From Acidobacteriaceae bacterium (GTDB lineage: Bacteria; Acidobacteriota; Terriglobia; Bryobacterales; Bryobacteraceae), in assembly GCA_019244055.1 (NCBI GenBank), contig JAFATG010000266.1, positions 1 through 52,460 on the forward strand: 52,460 nt of DNA, given 5' to 3'. Position numbers and translations under genes: made by a program. How positions within the stretch are numbered: position 1 is the stretch's first letter; every line of letters begins with the position of its first letter. Shown here one piece after another: positions 1 through 9,197 of this stretch. The notes below the pieces were generated by a model. It was not told where the DNA came from and did no database searches. It was given only the letters and a program-made list of their open reading frames with translations.

Positions 1-1107
1 CGCCGCGCCCACAGCCACTACTTCGTCCGGATTCACGCTCTTGTTCGGCTCTTTCCCGAAGAGGTCGCGCACCATCTGCTGCACCTTGGGAATACGAGTC
101 GAACCGCCGACCAGAACTACTTCATCAATGTCGTTCGGCGTTACGCTCGCGTCCTGCATGGCTTGCTTGCACGGTCCCACCGACCGCTGCAGAATGTCAT
201 CTACCATCTGCTCAAACCGGGCACGCGTGAGTTTAATGCTCAGGTGCTTCGGGCCGCTCGCGTCCGCGGTTAAGAACGGCAGATTCACTTCTGTCTCGAG
301 CAGGGTCGAAAGCTCGATCTTCGCCTTCTCAGCCGCTTCTTTTAGCCGCTGCAGAGCCATCTGATCTTTTGAAACATCGACACCCTGATCTTTCTTGAAC
401 TCCTGAATGAGCCAATCGATAATTCGCTGGTCGATGTTGTCGCCGCCCAGGTGCGTGTCGCCATTAGTGGATTTCACTTCCACTACGCCGTCGCCGACTT
501 CGAGAATCGAAATGTCGAACGTACCGCCGCCAAAGTCGTAGACTGCGATCGTCTCATCTTTCTTTTTATCCAGTCCGTAAGCGAGCGCGGCCGCTGTCGG
601 CTCGTTGATGATTCGCATTACTTCCAGACCGGCGATCTGGCCCGCATCCTTGGTAGCTTGCCGCTGGGCATCATTGAAGTAGGCGGGTACCGTGATCACG
701 GCCTTCGTGACCTTCTCGCCCAGATACGCTTCGGCTGCTTCCTTCAGCTTGGTAAGGATCATCGCCGAAATCTCAGGTGGAGAATACTTCTTTCCCTGTA
801 TCTCGACGCGCGCATCCCCATGCTCGCCCATAACCACTTTGTACGGGACCAGCTTCATCTCCTCGCTGACTTCGTTGTAGCGGCGTCCCATAAACCGCTT
901 AATCGAATAAACAGTGTTTTCCGGGTTCGTTACCGCCTGGCGCTTGGCCACTTGGCCTACCAGTCGCTCCCCGCTCTTCGTGAATCCCACCACTGAAGGC
1001 GTTGTCCGCCCACCTTCCTGGTTGGGAATTACGGTGGGCTGGCCAGCTTCCATTACGGCCACCACGGAGTTGGTCGTCCCTAGATCAATTCCGATAATCT
1101 TACTCAT
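1..1107 (-). CDS. dnaK: Molecular chaperone DnaK (Hsp70), 3' end outside window
   Basis: This is the ATP-dependent Hsp70 chaperone, which folds and protects client proteins in the cytoplasm with DnaJ and GrpE. The frame is open from the ATG at 1107 to the window edge, giving 369 residues, a little over half of the usual ~640. The visible part is the actin-like nucleotide-binding domain. It carries the N-terminal phosphate loop [10 protein letters not shown] (about residues 5-14), the second phosphate motif DFGGGTFD (about 191-198) and VGGSTRIP (about 333-340). The substrate-binding domain is not in the window. A GGAGGA Shine-Dalgarno lies about 8 nt before the ATG, and a strong promoter lies 54 nt further up (1161-1189). 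No dnaJ or grpE is visible on this side. Identity is certain from the motifs. Confidence 0.97.
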   Translation of the reverse strand, partial: MSKIIGIDLGTTNSVVAVMEAGQPTVIPNQEGGRTTPSVVGFTKSGERLVGQVAKRQAVTNPENTVYSIKRFMGRRYNEVSEEMKLVPYKVVMGEHGDARVEIQGKKYSPPEISAMILTKLKEAAEAYLGEKVTKAVITVPAYFNDAQRQATKDAGQIAGLEVMRIINEPTAAALAYGLDKKKDETIAVYDFGGGTFDISILEVGDGVVEVKSTNGDTHLGGDNIDQRIIDWLIQEFKKDQGVDVSKDQMALQRLKEAAEKAKIELSTLLETEVNLPFLTADASGPKHLSIKLTRARFEQMVDDILQRSVGPCKQAMQDASVTPNDIDEVVLVGGSTRIPKVQQMVRDLFGKEPNKSVNPDEVVAVGAA

Positions 1108-1137
1108 GTCTATAGTCCTCCGCCAACCGCCCAGCGG

Positions 1138-1165
1138 TTGACCTGCCTTAGCACAACTTTAGTAT
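1138..1165 (+). promoter_or_regulatory. Possible modA promoter overlapping the dnaK -10
   Basis: On the plus strand TTGACC (1138-1143) lies 16 nt before TAGTAT (1160-1165), which would serve modA. This -10 covers almost the same bases as the dnaK -10 on the other strand, so the two polymerases would exclude each other. The predicted start point (about 1172) is downstream of the modA ATG at 1164, so either this promoter or that start codon is wrong. Confidence 0.3.
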
Positions 1166-1189
1166 GCAATATGAGTCGATCATTGTCAA
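1161..1189 (-). promoter_or_regulatory. Sigma-70-type promoter for dnaK
   Basis: On the minus strand a perfect -35 TTGACA (1189-1184) is followed by a 17-nt spacer and a -10 CATACT (1166-1161). Transcription would start near 1154, giving a leader of roughly 47 nt that contains the dnaK Shine-Dalgarno. The same -35, spacer length and -10 occur in front of feoA. No CIRCE (HrcA) inverted repeat is present, so the sequence gives no sign of HrcA control. Confidence 0.7.
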
Positions 1190-1913
1190 GTTCTGGCCGG
1201 TTGCTTTCTTGCTCTTTTCTGGTCCGTCCGTATCCCAGACTACGCTTAATGTAGCGGCTGCCTCTGACCTCGTGACCCTCCAACCTGCCCTCGCCAGTTC
1301 GTTTGGCAAGAACGACCGCGCCGTGCGGCTTCGTTTCATAACCGGCGCCAGCGGCATGCTCGCGCAGCAGATCGAGAATAGCGCCCCCTATGACGTTTTC
1401 CTCTCGGCCAATTCCCAATTCGTAGATCACCTGAGTTCGCTCGGCAAATTGTCGCCGGATTCCGTCCGCGTTTACGCCATCGGCCGCGTCGCGGTTCTCT
1501 GGCGAGACAAGAAGCATCATCCTCTCAGCGACTTAGCTCAAAATTGGGTTCGTTTCGTAGCGCTGCCCAACCCCAAATTGGCTCCCTACGGAGCTGCGGC
1601 AGAAGAATCCATCCGGCACGCCGGATTTTGGGATCAGGTCCGGCCTAAGATCGTCTACGGCGAAAACGTGCGTCAGGCGCTCCAGCTTTTCGAGAGCGGC
1701 AACGCCGACGTCGTGATCACCGCGAATTCACTTCTCGCCGGCAGAGATCCTCAAATAATCCCGGACGATTGGCACGCACCGATCGAGCAAAAGGCAGGAA
1801 TCGTCACCGGGACGACGCACAGGCAAACGGCCGAACAATTCCTGGAATTCCTGACCAGCCCGGAAGCTCAGGCGATCTTCGGGAAATTCGGATTTTCCAG
1901 TCCTAAGCCTTAG
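1164..1913 (+). CDS. modA: Molybdate ABC transporter periplasmic substrate-binding protein
   Basis: This is a periplasmic binding protein of the ModA family that captures molybdate or tungstate for an ABC importer. The 249 residues begin with a hydrophobic export signal (about residues 10-25). The mature part opens with LNVAAASDL, the typical ModA start, then has GASGMLAQQIENSAPYDVF, which forms part of the oxyanion pocket, and GNADVVITA later on. The family is usually about 250 residues, so it is full length. No modB or modC permease/ATPase genes are adjacent, so the transporter is incomplete here. The ATG at 1164 sits inside the divergent dnaK promoter; no later in-frame ATG exists before the mature part, so the exact start is uncertain. 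The 3' end overlaps convergent xerC by 11 nt. Confidence 0.88.
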   Translation: MQYESIIVKFWPVAFLLFSGPSVSQTTLNVAAASDLVTLQPALASSFGKNDRAVRLRFITGASGMLAQQIENSAPYDVFLSANSQFVDHLSSLGKLSPDSVRVYAIGRVAVLWRDKKHHPLSDLAQNWVRFVALPNPKLAPYGAAAEESIRHAGFWDQVRPKIVYGENVRQALQLFESGNADVVITANSLLAGRDPQIIPDDWHAPIEQKAGIVTGTTHRQTAEQFLEFLTSPEAQAIFGKFGFSSPKP

Positions 1914-2802
1914 GATGCGCTCGGTCGTAAACCGACTGAAGATCTTTGAGCGAAACGTGCGTATATTTCTGAGTCGTCGAGAGGCGCGCATGCCCGAGCA
2001 GCTCTTGAATCGCGCGCAGGTCGGCTCCGTCGGTCAACAGATGCGTGGCATAGGCATGCCGGAAACTGTGCGGATGCACAGTTGAATCGCCGGTTACGAG
2101 TAGCGCGTAGAGCTTCACCAACCGCCGCACCTGGCGATCTCCCAGTCGTGCCCCCCGCGAATTAAGGAACAGAGCCCGCTCGCTCGCGGGAGCGGAACGC
2201 ACGTCCAGATACCGCTCGACCGCGCCTACAGCTCGTTCCCCAATCGGCACCTGGCGCTCCTTATTGCCTTTCCCGCGAACTCGCAGCCAGCCTTCTCGTA
2301 GATCGATGTCTTCGAGATTGATCCCGACTAACTCGCTCACCCGGATTCCGCAGCCGTAAAGTAACTCTAGAAAGGCCATGTCGCGTTCTTTCGAAGGAAG
2401 CTCCACAATGCTGCCGGATTCGACGCTATCGAGCAAAAGATTGGTTTTCTCTTCGCTCATTACTTCCGGGAGCCGCTGTTTCGCCTTTGGCGTGCGCAGC
2501 CGAGTGGCTTCATTCTGCCGGATTGCTCCCTCTTCCTTAAGGAACTTGAACATGGCCCGGACAGCCGCCAATTTGCGCCTTATGCTCACACTCGAAAGGC
2601 CACGATCATAGAGGTCCGCAAGCCACTCGCGCAGGAGTGCCAGATCGAGTTGATCGATAGTAGGCGCTGTTTGGCCGGGCGGCTCAAAGTACTCAGCAAA
2701 CTGATCCAGATCGGACCCGTAATTCTTTATCGTGTGCTGGGACGCTCCCCGGCGCGCGAGCTCAGCCAGAAATTTCGCAATACTCGAGCGCAGGGCGGCC
2801 AT
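1903..2802 (-). CDS. xerC: Tyrosine recombinase XerC
   Basis: This is a site-specific tyrosine recombinase that resolves chromosome dimers at dif, normally with XerD and FtsK. It has 299 residues, the normal length. An N-terminal SAM-like core-binding domain (about 1-95) precedes the catalytic domain. The catalytic set is visible: Arg in CGIRVSEL, Lys in GKGNKER, His-x-x-Arg in HSFRHAYATHLL, His in LLGHARLSTTQ and the nucleophile Tyr in KYTHVS. The gene is last in a seven-gene run and its start lies 41 nt inside the end of trmFO. A xerC-trmFO pairing is common in several phyla. XerD cannot be excluded on sequence alone, but single Xer proteins next to trmFO are usually called XerC. Confidence 0.9.
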   Translation of the reverse strand: MAALRSSIAKFLAELARRGASQHTIKNYGSDLDQFAEYFEPPGQTAPTIDQLDLALLREWLADLYDRGLSSVSIRRKLAAVRAMFKFLKEEGAIRQNEATRLRTPKAKQRLPEVMSEEKTNLLLDSVESGSIVELPSKERDMAFLELLYGCGIRVSELVGINLEDIDLREGWLRVRGKGNKERQVPIGERAVGAVERYLDVRSAPASERALFLNSRGARLGDRQVRRLVKLYALLVTGDSTVHPHSFRHAYATHLLTDGADLRAIQELLGHARLSTTQKYTHVSLKDLQSVYDRAHPKA

Positions 2803-4123
2803 GCAGAAATCCTTCGAAAGCGGTCATCGCGCGGCGGCAGATCTCTCCGTGCCGCGCTTTCTTATCGTGGCGAAATTTGTGTTTTGTCGCGTCGTCGAGC
2901 GCCGGCAGTAGATCGAATGTGATGTTTGCCGGCTGGAAATGGTTCGGATCCGCATTCGTGATGTAGTGGCACAAACTGCCGAGCGCCGTCTCGCGCGGAA
3001 ATCGAACCGGCTCGGCGCCATGCATCAGCGCCGCTGCATTACGCCCGGCGATTAGGCCGGTTGCGATCGATTCCGCGTAGCCTTCGACCCCAGAAATCTG
3101 CCCGGCGAAAAAGATGTGCGGCTTGCCGCGAACCTGCAACGTCGGGCGAAGCAGCGCAGGCGAGTTGATGTACGTGTTTCGGTGCATCTGGCCGAGGCGC
3201 AGAAACTCCGCGTTTTCTAAACCGGGAATCAGCCGGAAGACTCGGGCCTGATCTCCGAACCGCATATGATTCTGGAATCCGACCAGGTTGTAGCTGTCCG
3301 CCCGCTGATTCTCCTGCCGGAGCTGCACGGCGGCATACGGCCAACGCCCGGTGCGCGGGTCTATCAGTCCTGCCGGCTTCATCGGACCGAATCGGAGGGT
3401 ATCGCGCCCGCGACGGGCAATCTCCTCAATCGGAAGACAGCCTTCAAAATACGGCGTTTCGTCGTCCGGGATGTGCGCTTCGTAGCACTCGGCCGCGAGC
3501 AGCGCATCAAGAAACGCTTCGTACTGCTCCCGGTTCAGAGGGCAGTTAATGTAGTCCTCACTGCCATCAAGCGATTTTCCATATCGCGATGCCCGAAATG
3601 CGACCGACATATCGACCGACTCCGCCACAACGATCGGGCTAATGCTGTCGTAAAAAGATAGACGGTCCGAACCTGTGATCCGGCTGATCTCTTCGGCTAA
3701 GGCATCACTGGTCAAGGGACCTGTCGCGATGATCGTGATGCCGCCGTCAGGAACCGTCTTCGCCTCTTCGCGGCGGATCTCGATGGCCGGATACGATTCG
3801 ATGGCTCGCGTGATTTCATCTGAAAAGATTTCGCGATCCACTGTGAGCGCGTGTCCGCCCGGGACTCGTGCCGCTTCCGCCGCCCGCATTAGGAGAGAGC
3901 CAAGCTGCCGCATTTCCCGTTTGAGCAGCCAGGGAGCGGAATTCGTTTGCTCGCTTTTCAGTGAATTGCTGCAAACAAGTTCGGCGAACGCATTGGTCTT
4001 GTGCGCTGCTGTGCGGTGGTGTGGACGCATCTCATAGAGAACGACACGCGCTCCCGCCTCCGCGGCCTGCCACGCAGCTTCGCATCCGGCCAGCCCGGCG
4101 CCGAGGATGTGTATTGAGTCCAA
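2762..4123 (-). CDS. trmFO: tRNA (uracil-54-C5)-methyltransferase, folate/FAD-dependent (TrmFO)
   Basis: TrmFO makes 5-methyluridine at position 54 in the tRNA T-loop, using methylenetetrahydrofolate as carbon donor and FADH2 as reductant. The 453-residue length fits the family. The N-terminal Rossmann motif ILGAGLAGCEAAWQAA (residues 5-20) binds FAD. ELVCSNSLKS (about 48-57) carries a conserved family cysteine, and GVEGYAESIATGLIAGRNAA near residue 345 is the C-terminal FAD contact. The reading frame begins with TTG (4123), 8 nt after the mutase stop codon, with no convincing Shine-Dalgarno, so translation is probably coupled. It belongs to the feoA-to-xerC run. Identification is firm. Confidence 0.95.
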   Translation of the reverse strand: MDSIHILGAGLAGCEAAWQAAEAGARVVLYEMRPHHRTAAHKTNAFAELVCSNSLKSEQTNSAPWLLKREMRQLGSLLMRAAEAARVPGGHALTVDREIFSDEITRAIESYPAIEIRREEAKTVPDGGITIIATGPLTSDALAEEISRITGSDRLSFYDSISPIVVAESVDMSVAFRASRYGKSLDGSEDYINCPLNREQYEAFLDALLAAECYEAHIPDDETPYFEGCLPIEEIARRGRDTLRFGPMKPAGLIDPRTGRWPYAAVQLRQENQRADSYNLVGFQNHMRFGDQARVFRLIPGLENAEFLRLGQMHRNTYINSPALLRPTLQVRGKPHIFFAGQISGVEGYAESIATGLIAGRNAAALMHGAEPVRFPRETALGSLCHYITNADPNHFQPANITFDLLPALDDATKHKFRHDKKARHGEICRRAMTAFEGFLHGRPALEYCEISG

Positions 4124-4131
4124 GACTTATT

Positions 4132-5658
4132 CTAGAAAGCCTCGCGATACTCGCCGAACACTCTCCGCAATGCGTCTGAAATCTCGCCAACCGTCACAAA
4201 CGCGCGGCAGCACTCGAGAATGCGCGGCATTAGGTTGTCACTCCCGCGGGCGGCGCTTTCAAGCCGGCTCAACGCCATAACCGCCTGGTCCTGTGAGCGT
4301 GAGGCACGGACCTGCCGTACCCGCTCAATCTGCTGCTTCTCTAATTCTGGATCAATGCGGAACGGCTGCACCGCCGCCGCTTCTTCCGTTTGAAACTTAT
4401 TGAGGCCAACAACAATCTGGCGGTTCTCTTCCACGGCCTTCTGGTACTGATACGCCGAGTTCTGGATCTCACTCTGAATGTAGCCGCGCTCGATCGCCGT
4501 TAGCGTTCCCCCGAGTGCATCGATTTGTGCAATATATTTGCGAACACCCTCCTCAATCTGATCCGTGAGCTGCTCGATGTACTCGCTTCCACCCAGAGGA
4601 TCTGGAATCGCCGTCACGCCGCTTTCATAGGCGATCACTTGCTGCGTGCGCAGCGCCACTCGCGCCGAGCGTTCGGTCGGCAGGGAAAGCGCCTCATCCT
4701 GCCCATTCGTATGCAGGGACTGCGTTCCGCCCAATACTGCAGCCACAGCCTGCAGCGCGACACGCACCACGTTTACTTCCGGTTGCTGCGCAGTGAGGGT
4801 CGATCCGCCGGTTTGGGAATGGAAGCGCAGCATGCACGAGCGGTCCAGCTTCGCGCAGAAACGATCGCGCATAATGTACGCATAAAGCCGGCGCGCCGCG
4901 CGAAATTTTGCGATCTCCTCCAGAAAATTATTATGCGCGTTGAAAAAGAAGCTCAGTCGTGGAGCAAACGAATCCACCGCCAGCCCGGCCGCAATCGCCG
5001 CTTCAATATACGCGATTGCATTAGCTAGTGTGAAGGCGACTTCTTGAACGGCTGTTGAACCGGCCTCGCGAATATGATACCCGCTGATCGAGATGGTGTT
5101 CCACTCGGGGACTTCCTCACCCGCCCAGGCAAACAGATCGGTGATGATGCGCATCGCAGATCTGGGCGGATAAATGTAAGTGCCCCGCGCGATGTACTCC
5201 TTCAGGATGTCATTCTGCACCGTTCCAGAGAGCTTCTTCCGGTCCGCGCCGTGGCCTTCAGCCACCAGGACATACAGGCACAGCAAAATCGCAGCCGTTG
5301 AATTGATCGTCATGGACGTGCTGACCTGCTCGAGGCTGATTCCTTCGAAAAGGACCTGCATGTCAGCCAGAGAATCGATAGCGACGCCAACGCGCCCTAC
5401 TTCGCCCGCGGCGAGCGGATGATCGGAATCCATCCCCATCTGGGTCGGCAAGTCGAATGCAACCGACAGTCCGGTGATACCTTGCGAAAGAAGAAATTTG
5501 TAGCGCTCATTGCTCTCCTCCGCTGTTCCGAAACCGGCATACTGCCGCATGGTCCAAAGCCTGCGGCGATACATGTCAGGGTAGATTCCGCGCGTGAACG
5601 GGAATTGACCGGGCTGCTCAGATGTGGGCAAGAGAGAACTATTTTCGGGCTGAGACAC
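4132..5658 (-). CDS. Methylmalonyl-CoA mutase large-subunit (catalytic) domain protein
   Basis: This is the catalytic TIM-barrel subunit of an adenosylcobalamin-dependent acyl-CoA mutase, which rearranges the carbon skeleton of methylmalonyl-CoA/succinyl-CoA or a related substrate. It has 508 residues and no cobalamin-binding DxHxxG domain. It is therefore of the split type and needs a separate B12-binding subunit, which is absent from this window. Visible family blocks are [23 protein letters not shown] (about 20-42), [37 protein letters not shown] and [25 protein letters not shown]. The Tyr in RQYAGF and the Arg in [10 protein letters not shown] agree with methylmalonyl-CoA rather than isobutyryl-CoA mutases, as far as memory of the family goes. 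The start is GTG, overlapping the upstream small gene by 20 nt. Confidence 0.85.
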   Translation of the reverse strand: MSQPENSSLLPTSEQPGQFPFTRGIYPDMYRRRLWTMRQYAGFGTAEESNERYKFLLSQGITGLSVAFDLPTQMGMDSDHPLAAGEVGRVGVAIDSLADMQVLFEGISLEQVSTSMTINSTAAILLCLYVLVAEGHGADRKKLSGTVQNDILKEYIARGTYIYPPRSAMRIITDLFAWAGEEVPEWNTISISGYHIREAGSTAVQEVAFTLANAIAYIEAAIAAGLAVDSFAPRLSFFFNAHNNFLEEIAKFRAARRLYAYIMRDRFCAKLDRSCMLRFHSQTGGSTLTAQQPEVNVVRVALQAVAAVLGGTQSLHTNGQDEALSLPTERSARVALRTQQVIAYESGVTAIPDPLGGSEYIEQLTDQIEEGVRKYIAQIDALGGTLTAIERGYIQSEIQNSAYQYQKAVEENRQIVVGLNKFQTEEAAAVQPFRIDPELEKQQIERVRQVRASRSQDQAVMALSRLESAARGSDNLMPRILECCRAFVTVGEISDALRRVFGEYREAF

Positions 5659-5992
5659 GGCCCGATGAGATACGGCGTGCCTTCATGAAGGACAGGAGTC
5701 CAAAGAACAGCATCACGCCGGCGAAGGTCAACGAAAGACCAAGCGTAAACCCGCTCTTCGGGTTACTGCTCAGATCTCGATACGCTTGAAACGCCTTTGA
5801 TAAGGCCGGAATCGCGAGCACGCAAAAAACAGCGCCAATCGCTTGGTTCCAGATCACGCGCGCGGGCCGCACGACCTCGGGCACGACGTGCTGTGCAAAC
5901 CGCTTGGCGTTATCCACCCGGACGAACTTCGCTGCTTTCGCCGCGTCACCCGCCATGAATTTCGCCGCTTTAACGGCGTGGGCGAACTTCAT
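5639..5992 (-). CDS. Small two-helix membrane protein of unknown function
   Basis: The 117-residue product is not recognised. It starts with an Ala/Lys-rich amphipathic stretch that repeats itself imperfectly ([18 protein letters not shown], about residues 7-24). Two hydrophobic segments follow (about 51-67 and 83-104), with a basic C-terminus, so it is probably an inner-membrane protein. A GAGG Shine-Dalgarno sits 6 nt before the ATG. The gene lies 31 nt after trxB and overlaps the mutase start by 20 nt, so it is a member of the feoA-xerC run. No function can be assigned. Confidence 0.7.
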   Translation of the reverse strand: MKFAHAVKAAKFMAGDAAKAAKFVRVDNAKRFAQHVVPEVVRPARVIWNQAIGAVFCVLAIPALSKAFQAYRDLSSNPKSGFTLGLSLTFAGVMLFFGLLSFMKARRISSGRVSARK

Positions 5993-6023
5993 TACGTCCT
6001 CATGCTAGCAAGCCCCTTACGTC

Positions 6024-6959
6024 TCAATGACCCTCGGCTTCGAGGAACCGCTCTGCCTCAATCGCAGCCATGCAGCCGGCTCCGGCGGCCGTGATCGCCT
6101 GCCGGTAGCTCCGATCCTGAACATCACCGGCATGGAACACCCCGCCGATATTGGTGCGCGCTCCGCCATGCGAAATGATGTAGCCATCTGTATCCAGATC
6201 CAGTTGTCCGGCAAACGGGCGCGTGTTCGGGATGTGGCCAATCGCGACGAAAAATCCGTGTACCTCACGATCGTAACTTTCGTGAGTTTTCACGTTCCGT
6301 AACTTCACGCCGGTGACTTCCCCTTTGCCGACGTCGTAAATGTCTTCGACGATTGTGTTCGTGATGAATTGAACTTTCGGGTTCGCCCGTGCCCTGTCGA
6401 GCATGATCCTCGATGCCCGAAAATTCTCACTCCGATGGACGACCGCGACTTCACTGCCGAAGCGGCTCAAGAAATTCGCTTCTTCCATAGCGGAATCGCC
6501 GCCGCCGATAACCATGACTTTTCTATTCCGAAAGAAGAAGCCGTCGCAAGTCGCGCAGGAACTCACGCCATGCCCAATCAGCTTCTGTTCGTTCGGTAAA
6601 CCGAGCCAGCGCGCCGACGCACCCGTCGCCACAATCAGTGTTCGTGTTTGAATCTTATCGCCATTGTCCACCTCCAGAGTGAACGGCCGTTTAGACAGGT
6701 CGGCGTGCAGAATGCGCCCGTCGCTGTAGCTCGCGCCGAACCGCTGGGCCTGCTGCTTCATGTTTTCGATCAGTTGCGGGCCTTGAATCCCCTCGGGAAA
6801 CCCGGGAAAGTTTTCCACGTCGGTGGTAATCGAAAGCTGCCCGCCCGGCTCCTGGCCTTCGATAAGGAGCGGCTGTAGATTCGCCCGGGCAGTATAGATG
6901 GCGGCGGTGTTCCCGGCACACCCCGAACCGAGAATCACTACATTTAATAAATCACTCAT
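6024..6959 (-). CDS. trxB: Thioredoxin-disulfide reductase
   Basis: TrxB is a cytoplasmic flavoenzyme that passes electrons from NADPH through FAD to thioredoxin. The 311-residue length is typical. The FAD-binding motif GSGCAGNTAAIY is near residue 11. The redox-active pair is in SSCATCDGFFF (about 132-142). The NADPH-binding motif GGGDSAMEEANFLSRFG (about 152-168) and the C-terminal FAD motif GVFHAGDVQD follow. The ATG directly abuts the feoB stop codon (TAG at 6962-6960, ATG from 6959), so the genes are co-transcribed and probably translationally coupled. Placement right behind ferrous-iron import suggests a link between Fe(II) entry and thiol redox control, which is an inference. No thioredoxin gene is in the window. 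Confidence 0.96.
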   Translation of the reverse strand: MSDLLNVVILGSGCAGNTAAIYTARANLQPLLIEGQEPGGQLSITTDVENFPGFPEGIQGPQLIENMKQQAQRFGASYSDGRILHADLSKRPFTLEVDNGDKIQTRTLIVATGASARWLGLPNEQKLIGHGVSSCATCDGFFFRNRKVMVIGGGDSAMEEANFLSRFGSEVAVVHRSENFRASRIMLDRARANPKVQFITNTIVEDIYDVGKGEVTGVKLRNVKTHESYDREVHGFFVAIGHIPNTRPFAGQLDLDTDGYIISHGGARTNIGGVFHAGDVQDRSYRQAITAAGAGCMAAIEAERFLEAEGH

Positions 6960-8885
6960 CTAATGGAGAAAATAGTTCGCCAGGTGAAAGGCTAACCACG
7001 AACCAGAGTACGCCAGTGCCAGCATATACGAGAACTGGAATACCGGCCACCTCCAGCCGCCAGTCTCGCGCTTCACAACCGCTAAGGTCGAAAAGCACTG
7101 CATAGCGAACGCAAAAAAGATTAACAGCGCCACTGCACCGGCCGTGCTTAGATCCTGGTGCACGGCTGCTTGTAAACCCGTCGAGGGCTCCTTGCCTTCG
7201 ATGCCATAGATCGTCCCCAAGGTGCCGACGATTACTTCGCGTGCGGCAAGGGAAGTGATAAGACCGATGCCGATTTTCCAGTTAAATCCCAGGGGTTTGA
7301 TAGCAGGCTCGATGGCTTTTCCTACCGTCCCGGCAAAGCTGTGTTCAATCGGCGGCGTCTGACCGTGCTCTAGCGGCAGATGCGCGAGTACCCAGAGCAC
7401 GATTGCGACCAGCAGAATCACTGTTCCGGCGCGATGCAGGAATACCTTTGCGCGATCGATGAGCCGTAAACTCAGCGACCGCAAAGTAGGCCACCGGTAC
7501 GGCGGCATTTCCAACACGAACGAAGAACTCTTGCTCTTGAGAATCGTAGATTTCAACAAGCGTGCAATCAGGATGGCCGTGACAAATCCAAGCACGTACA
7601 AGCTGAGCATCGTGGCCGCGGGCAGCGAAAGGAACCCGCCAAGAATCGGCAGATTCGGAACGAATGCCGCGATCAGCAGCGTGTATACAGGCAGCCGCGC
7701 CGAGCACGTCATCAGAGGCGCGATCATGATCGTTGCGATACGGTCGCGCTTGTTCTCGATTACGCGCGTCGCCATAACGGCCGGAACGGCACACGCGTAC
7801 GCCGACAGCAGCGGAATAAACGATTTCCCTTGCAGACCGAATCGCGCCATTGTGCGATCAGCAATTAGAGCGGCTCGGGCGAGATAGCCGGAATCTTCCA
7901 AAATCCCGATGAACAAAAAAAGCAGTAGTATCTGCGGCAAAAAGACGACCACTGAGCCCACTCCGCTCCAGACGCCATCGATCAGCAGCGAACGCCAAGG
8001 TGAATCGGGCAAAACGTGACTCATCCAAACGCCCGACGTCGATACCAGATCCTGCATTCCATCCATCAGCGGCTTGGCCCAGGAAAAGATGCTCTGGAAA
8101 ACAGCGATGACGACGGCGGCAAAAATCAGCGGGCCTGCAACAGGGTGCAGGAACACAGCGTCGAGGCGGCGCGTCCAGAGCGGGGGCGCAGGGGCCTTGT
8201 ACGAGGCGCGTACGCCCAGCTTGTGCGCCCATTGGCGGCACTTAGGTACGTCTTGAAGAACCGGAAGCTCGATTTTTGGAGGTGGAGCATTCAGGCGGGC
8301 TGCCGTTCCCTCTAGGAATTGCTGAATACTGTCGATCCCCATGCCCTTCGATGCGCTGATGAGAGCTACCGGACAGTTCAGCTCATTCGATAGCGCCGCG
8401 ACATCCACCTTGCCGCCGCGAACCGCCAGGTCGTCGGCCATGTTCAGCAGGATCAACGTCGGCATACCGAGGCTCAGAACCGGCGCCGCCAGGACCAGAT
8501 TGCGTCCGAGATTCGTGGCATCCAAGATCAAAATGACCGAATCCGGCTTGGGAAAGTCGCCCCGCTCACCCTTCAGAACGTCATGCGTGACTTGCTCGTC
8601 TTCCGCTCTTGGGTGCAGACTATAGATTCCCGGCAGGTCGACCAGGAAAACCTCATGGTGGCTCTTGAGTTTAGCCTTGCCCATCCGGTGCTCGACGGTC
8701 ACGCCGGGAAAGTTCGCCACCTTCTGCCGCAAGCCGGTCAATCGATTGAAAAGAGTTGACTTGCCCGAATTCGGCGGACCCACGATCGCCACGATAATGG
8801 GGCGGTCGTTTACCGGTCGAGGCGGCAGGATAGAAGGGTTCGGGAGTAGCCCTGTTTTCGGGCCCGGGCTATGGCAGCCATTCAT
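6960..8885 (-). CDS. feoB: Ferrous iron transport protein B
   Basis: FeoB is the inner-membrane Fe(II) permease with an N-terminal GTPase. The 641 residues lie toward the short end of the family. The first ~28 residues are a Pro-rich lead. The G domain then shows G1 GPPNSGKST (about 36-44), a G2 region with NFPGVTVEHR, G3 DLPG, G4 NMAD and G5 SASKG. The C-terminal ~400 residues are membrane-spanning, with the Gate motifs of the family, including SAYACAVPAVMATR and TCSARLPVYTLLIAAFVP. The start overlaps the end of feoA by 4 nt, and trxB follows with no gap. No feoC gene is seen. Identification is certain. Confidence 0.97.
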   Translation of the reverse strand: MNGCHSPGPKTGLLPNPSILPPRPVNDRPIIVAIVGPPNSGKSTLFNRLTGLRQKVANFPGVTVEHRMGKAKLKSHHEVFLVDLPGIYSLHPRAEDEQVTHDVLKGERGDFPKPDSVILILDATNLGRNLVLAAPVLSLGMPTLILLNMADDLAVRGGKVDVAALSNELNCPVALISASKGMGIDSIQQFLEGTAARLNAPPPKIELPVLQDVPKCRQWAHKLGVRASYKAPAPPLWTRRLDAVFLHPVAGPLIFAAVVIAVFQSIFSWAKPLMDGMQDLVSTSGVWMSHVLPDSPWRSLLIDGVWSGVGSVVVFLPQILLLFLFIGILEDSGYLARAALIADRTMARFGLQGKSFIPLLSAYACAVPAVMATRVIENKRDRIATIMIAPLMTCSARLPVYTLLIAAFVPNLPILGGFLSLPAATMLSLYVLGFVTAILIARLLKSTILKSKSSSFVLEMPPYRWPTLRSLSLRLIDRAKVFLHRAGTVILLVAIVLWVLAHLPLEHGQTPPIEHSFAGTVGKAIEPAIKPLGFNWKIGIGLITSLAAREVIVGTLGTIYGIEGKEPSTGLQAAVHQDLSTAGAVALLIFFAFAMQCFSTLAVVKRETGGWRWPVFQFSYMLALAYSGSWLAFHLANYFLH

Positions 8886-9181
8886 GAAAGCACGACCAAG
8901 TCCGATTCCGGATCCCGCCGAATATAGAGCCGAGAGGCCGTCTCACGGCGCAGGGCCACCTCGGAACCGTCCACCCGGAACACACGTGGACCACCGCCCG
9001 GCGCCCTTCTGCCCGGAACGATCTCATTGCCCGGAAGGAATCCCAATTCCATAAGCCTTCTGGCTGTGTCTTCCGGCAAGTCCAACCGATCCAAAATGCA
9101 GCGCTGGCCCGTAGGCAAATCCGCAAGCGTCAGGGGAGTTGGATGAGAGGCACCCTTTGAGGTCCTCTTGCGAGAGGCCAT
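8882..9181 (-). CDS. feoA: Ferrous iron transport protein A
   Basis: FeoA is a small SH3-like cytoplasmic protein that supports FeoB. I place the start at the ATG at 9181, giving 99 residues. A longer in-frame reading that begins at 9226 uses the TTG of the -35 box itself and cannot be on the transcript. The core LTLADLPTGQRCILDRL and ARRLMELGFLPGNEIVPGRR is the classic FeoA pattern, with the conserved MELGFLPG. The N-terminal ~15 residues are basic and unlike the domain. The gene opens the feoA-feoB-trxB-...-xerC run. The leader is very short (about 10 nt), so little room exists for a Shine-Dalgarno. Confidence 0.93.
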   Translation of the reverse strand: MASRKRTSKGASHPTPLTLADLPTGQRCILDRLDLPEDTARRLMELGFLPGNEIVPGRRAPGGGPRVFRVDGSEVALRRETASRLYIRRDPESDLVVLS

Positions 9182-9197
9182 GATATCGGACCTTTTT

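Noticed and set aside
451-996. 181-codon plus-strand reading frame inside dnaK
   Set aside because: dnaK is certain on the minus strand, and this frame has no independent support.
1149-1175. TTAGCAC near the dnaK promoter as a CIRCE (HrcA) element
   Set aside because: Only one partial arm is present. The matching GAGTGCTAA arm at 9-nt spacing is absent.
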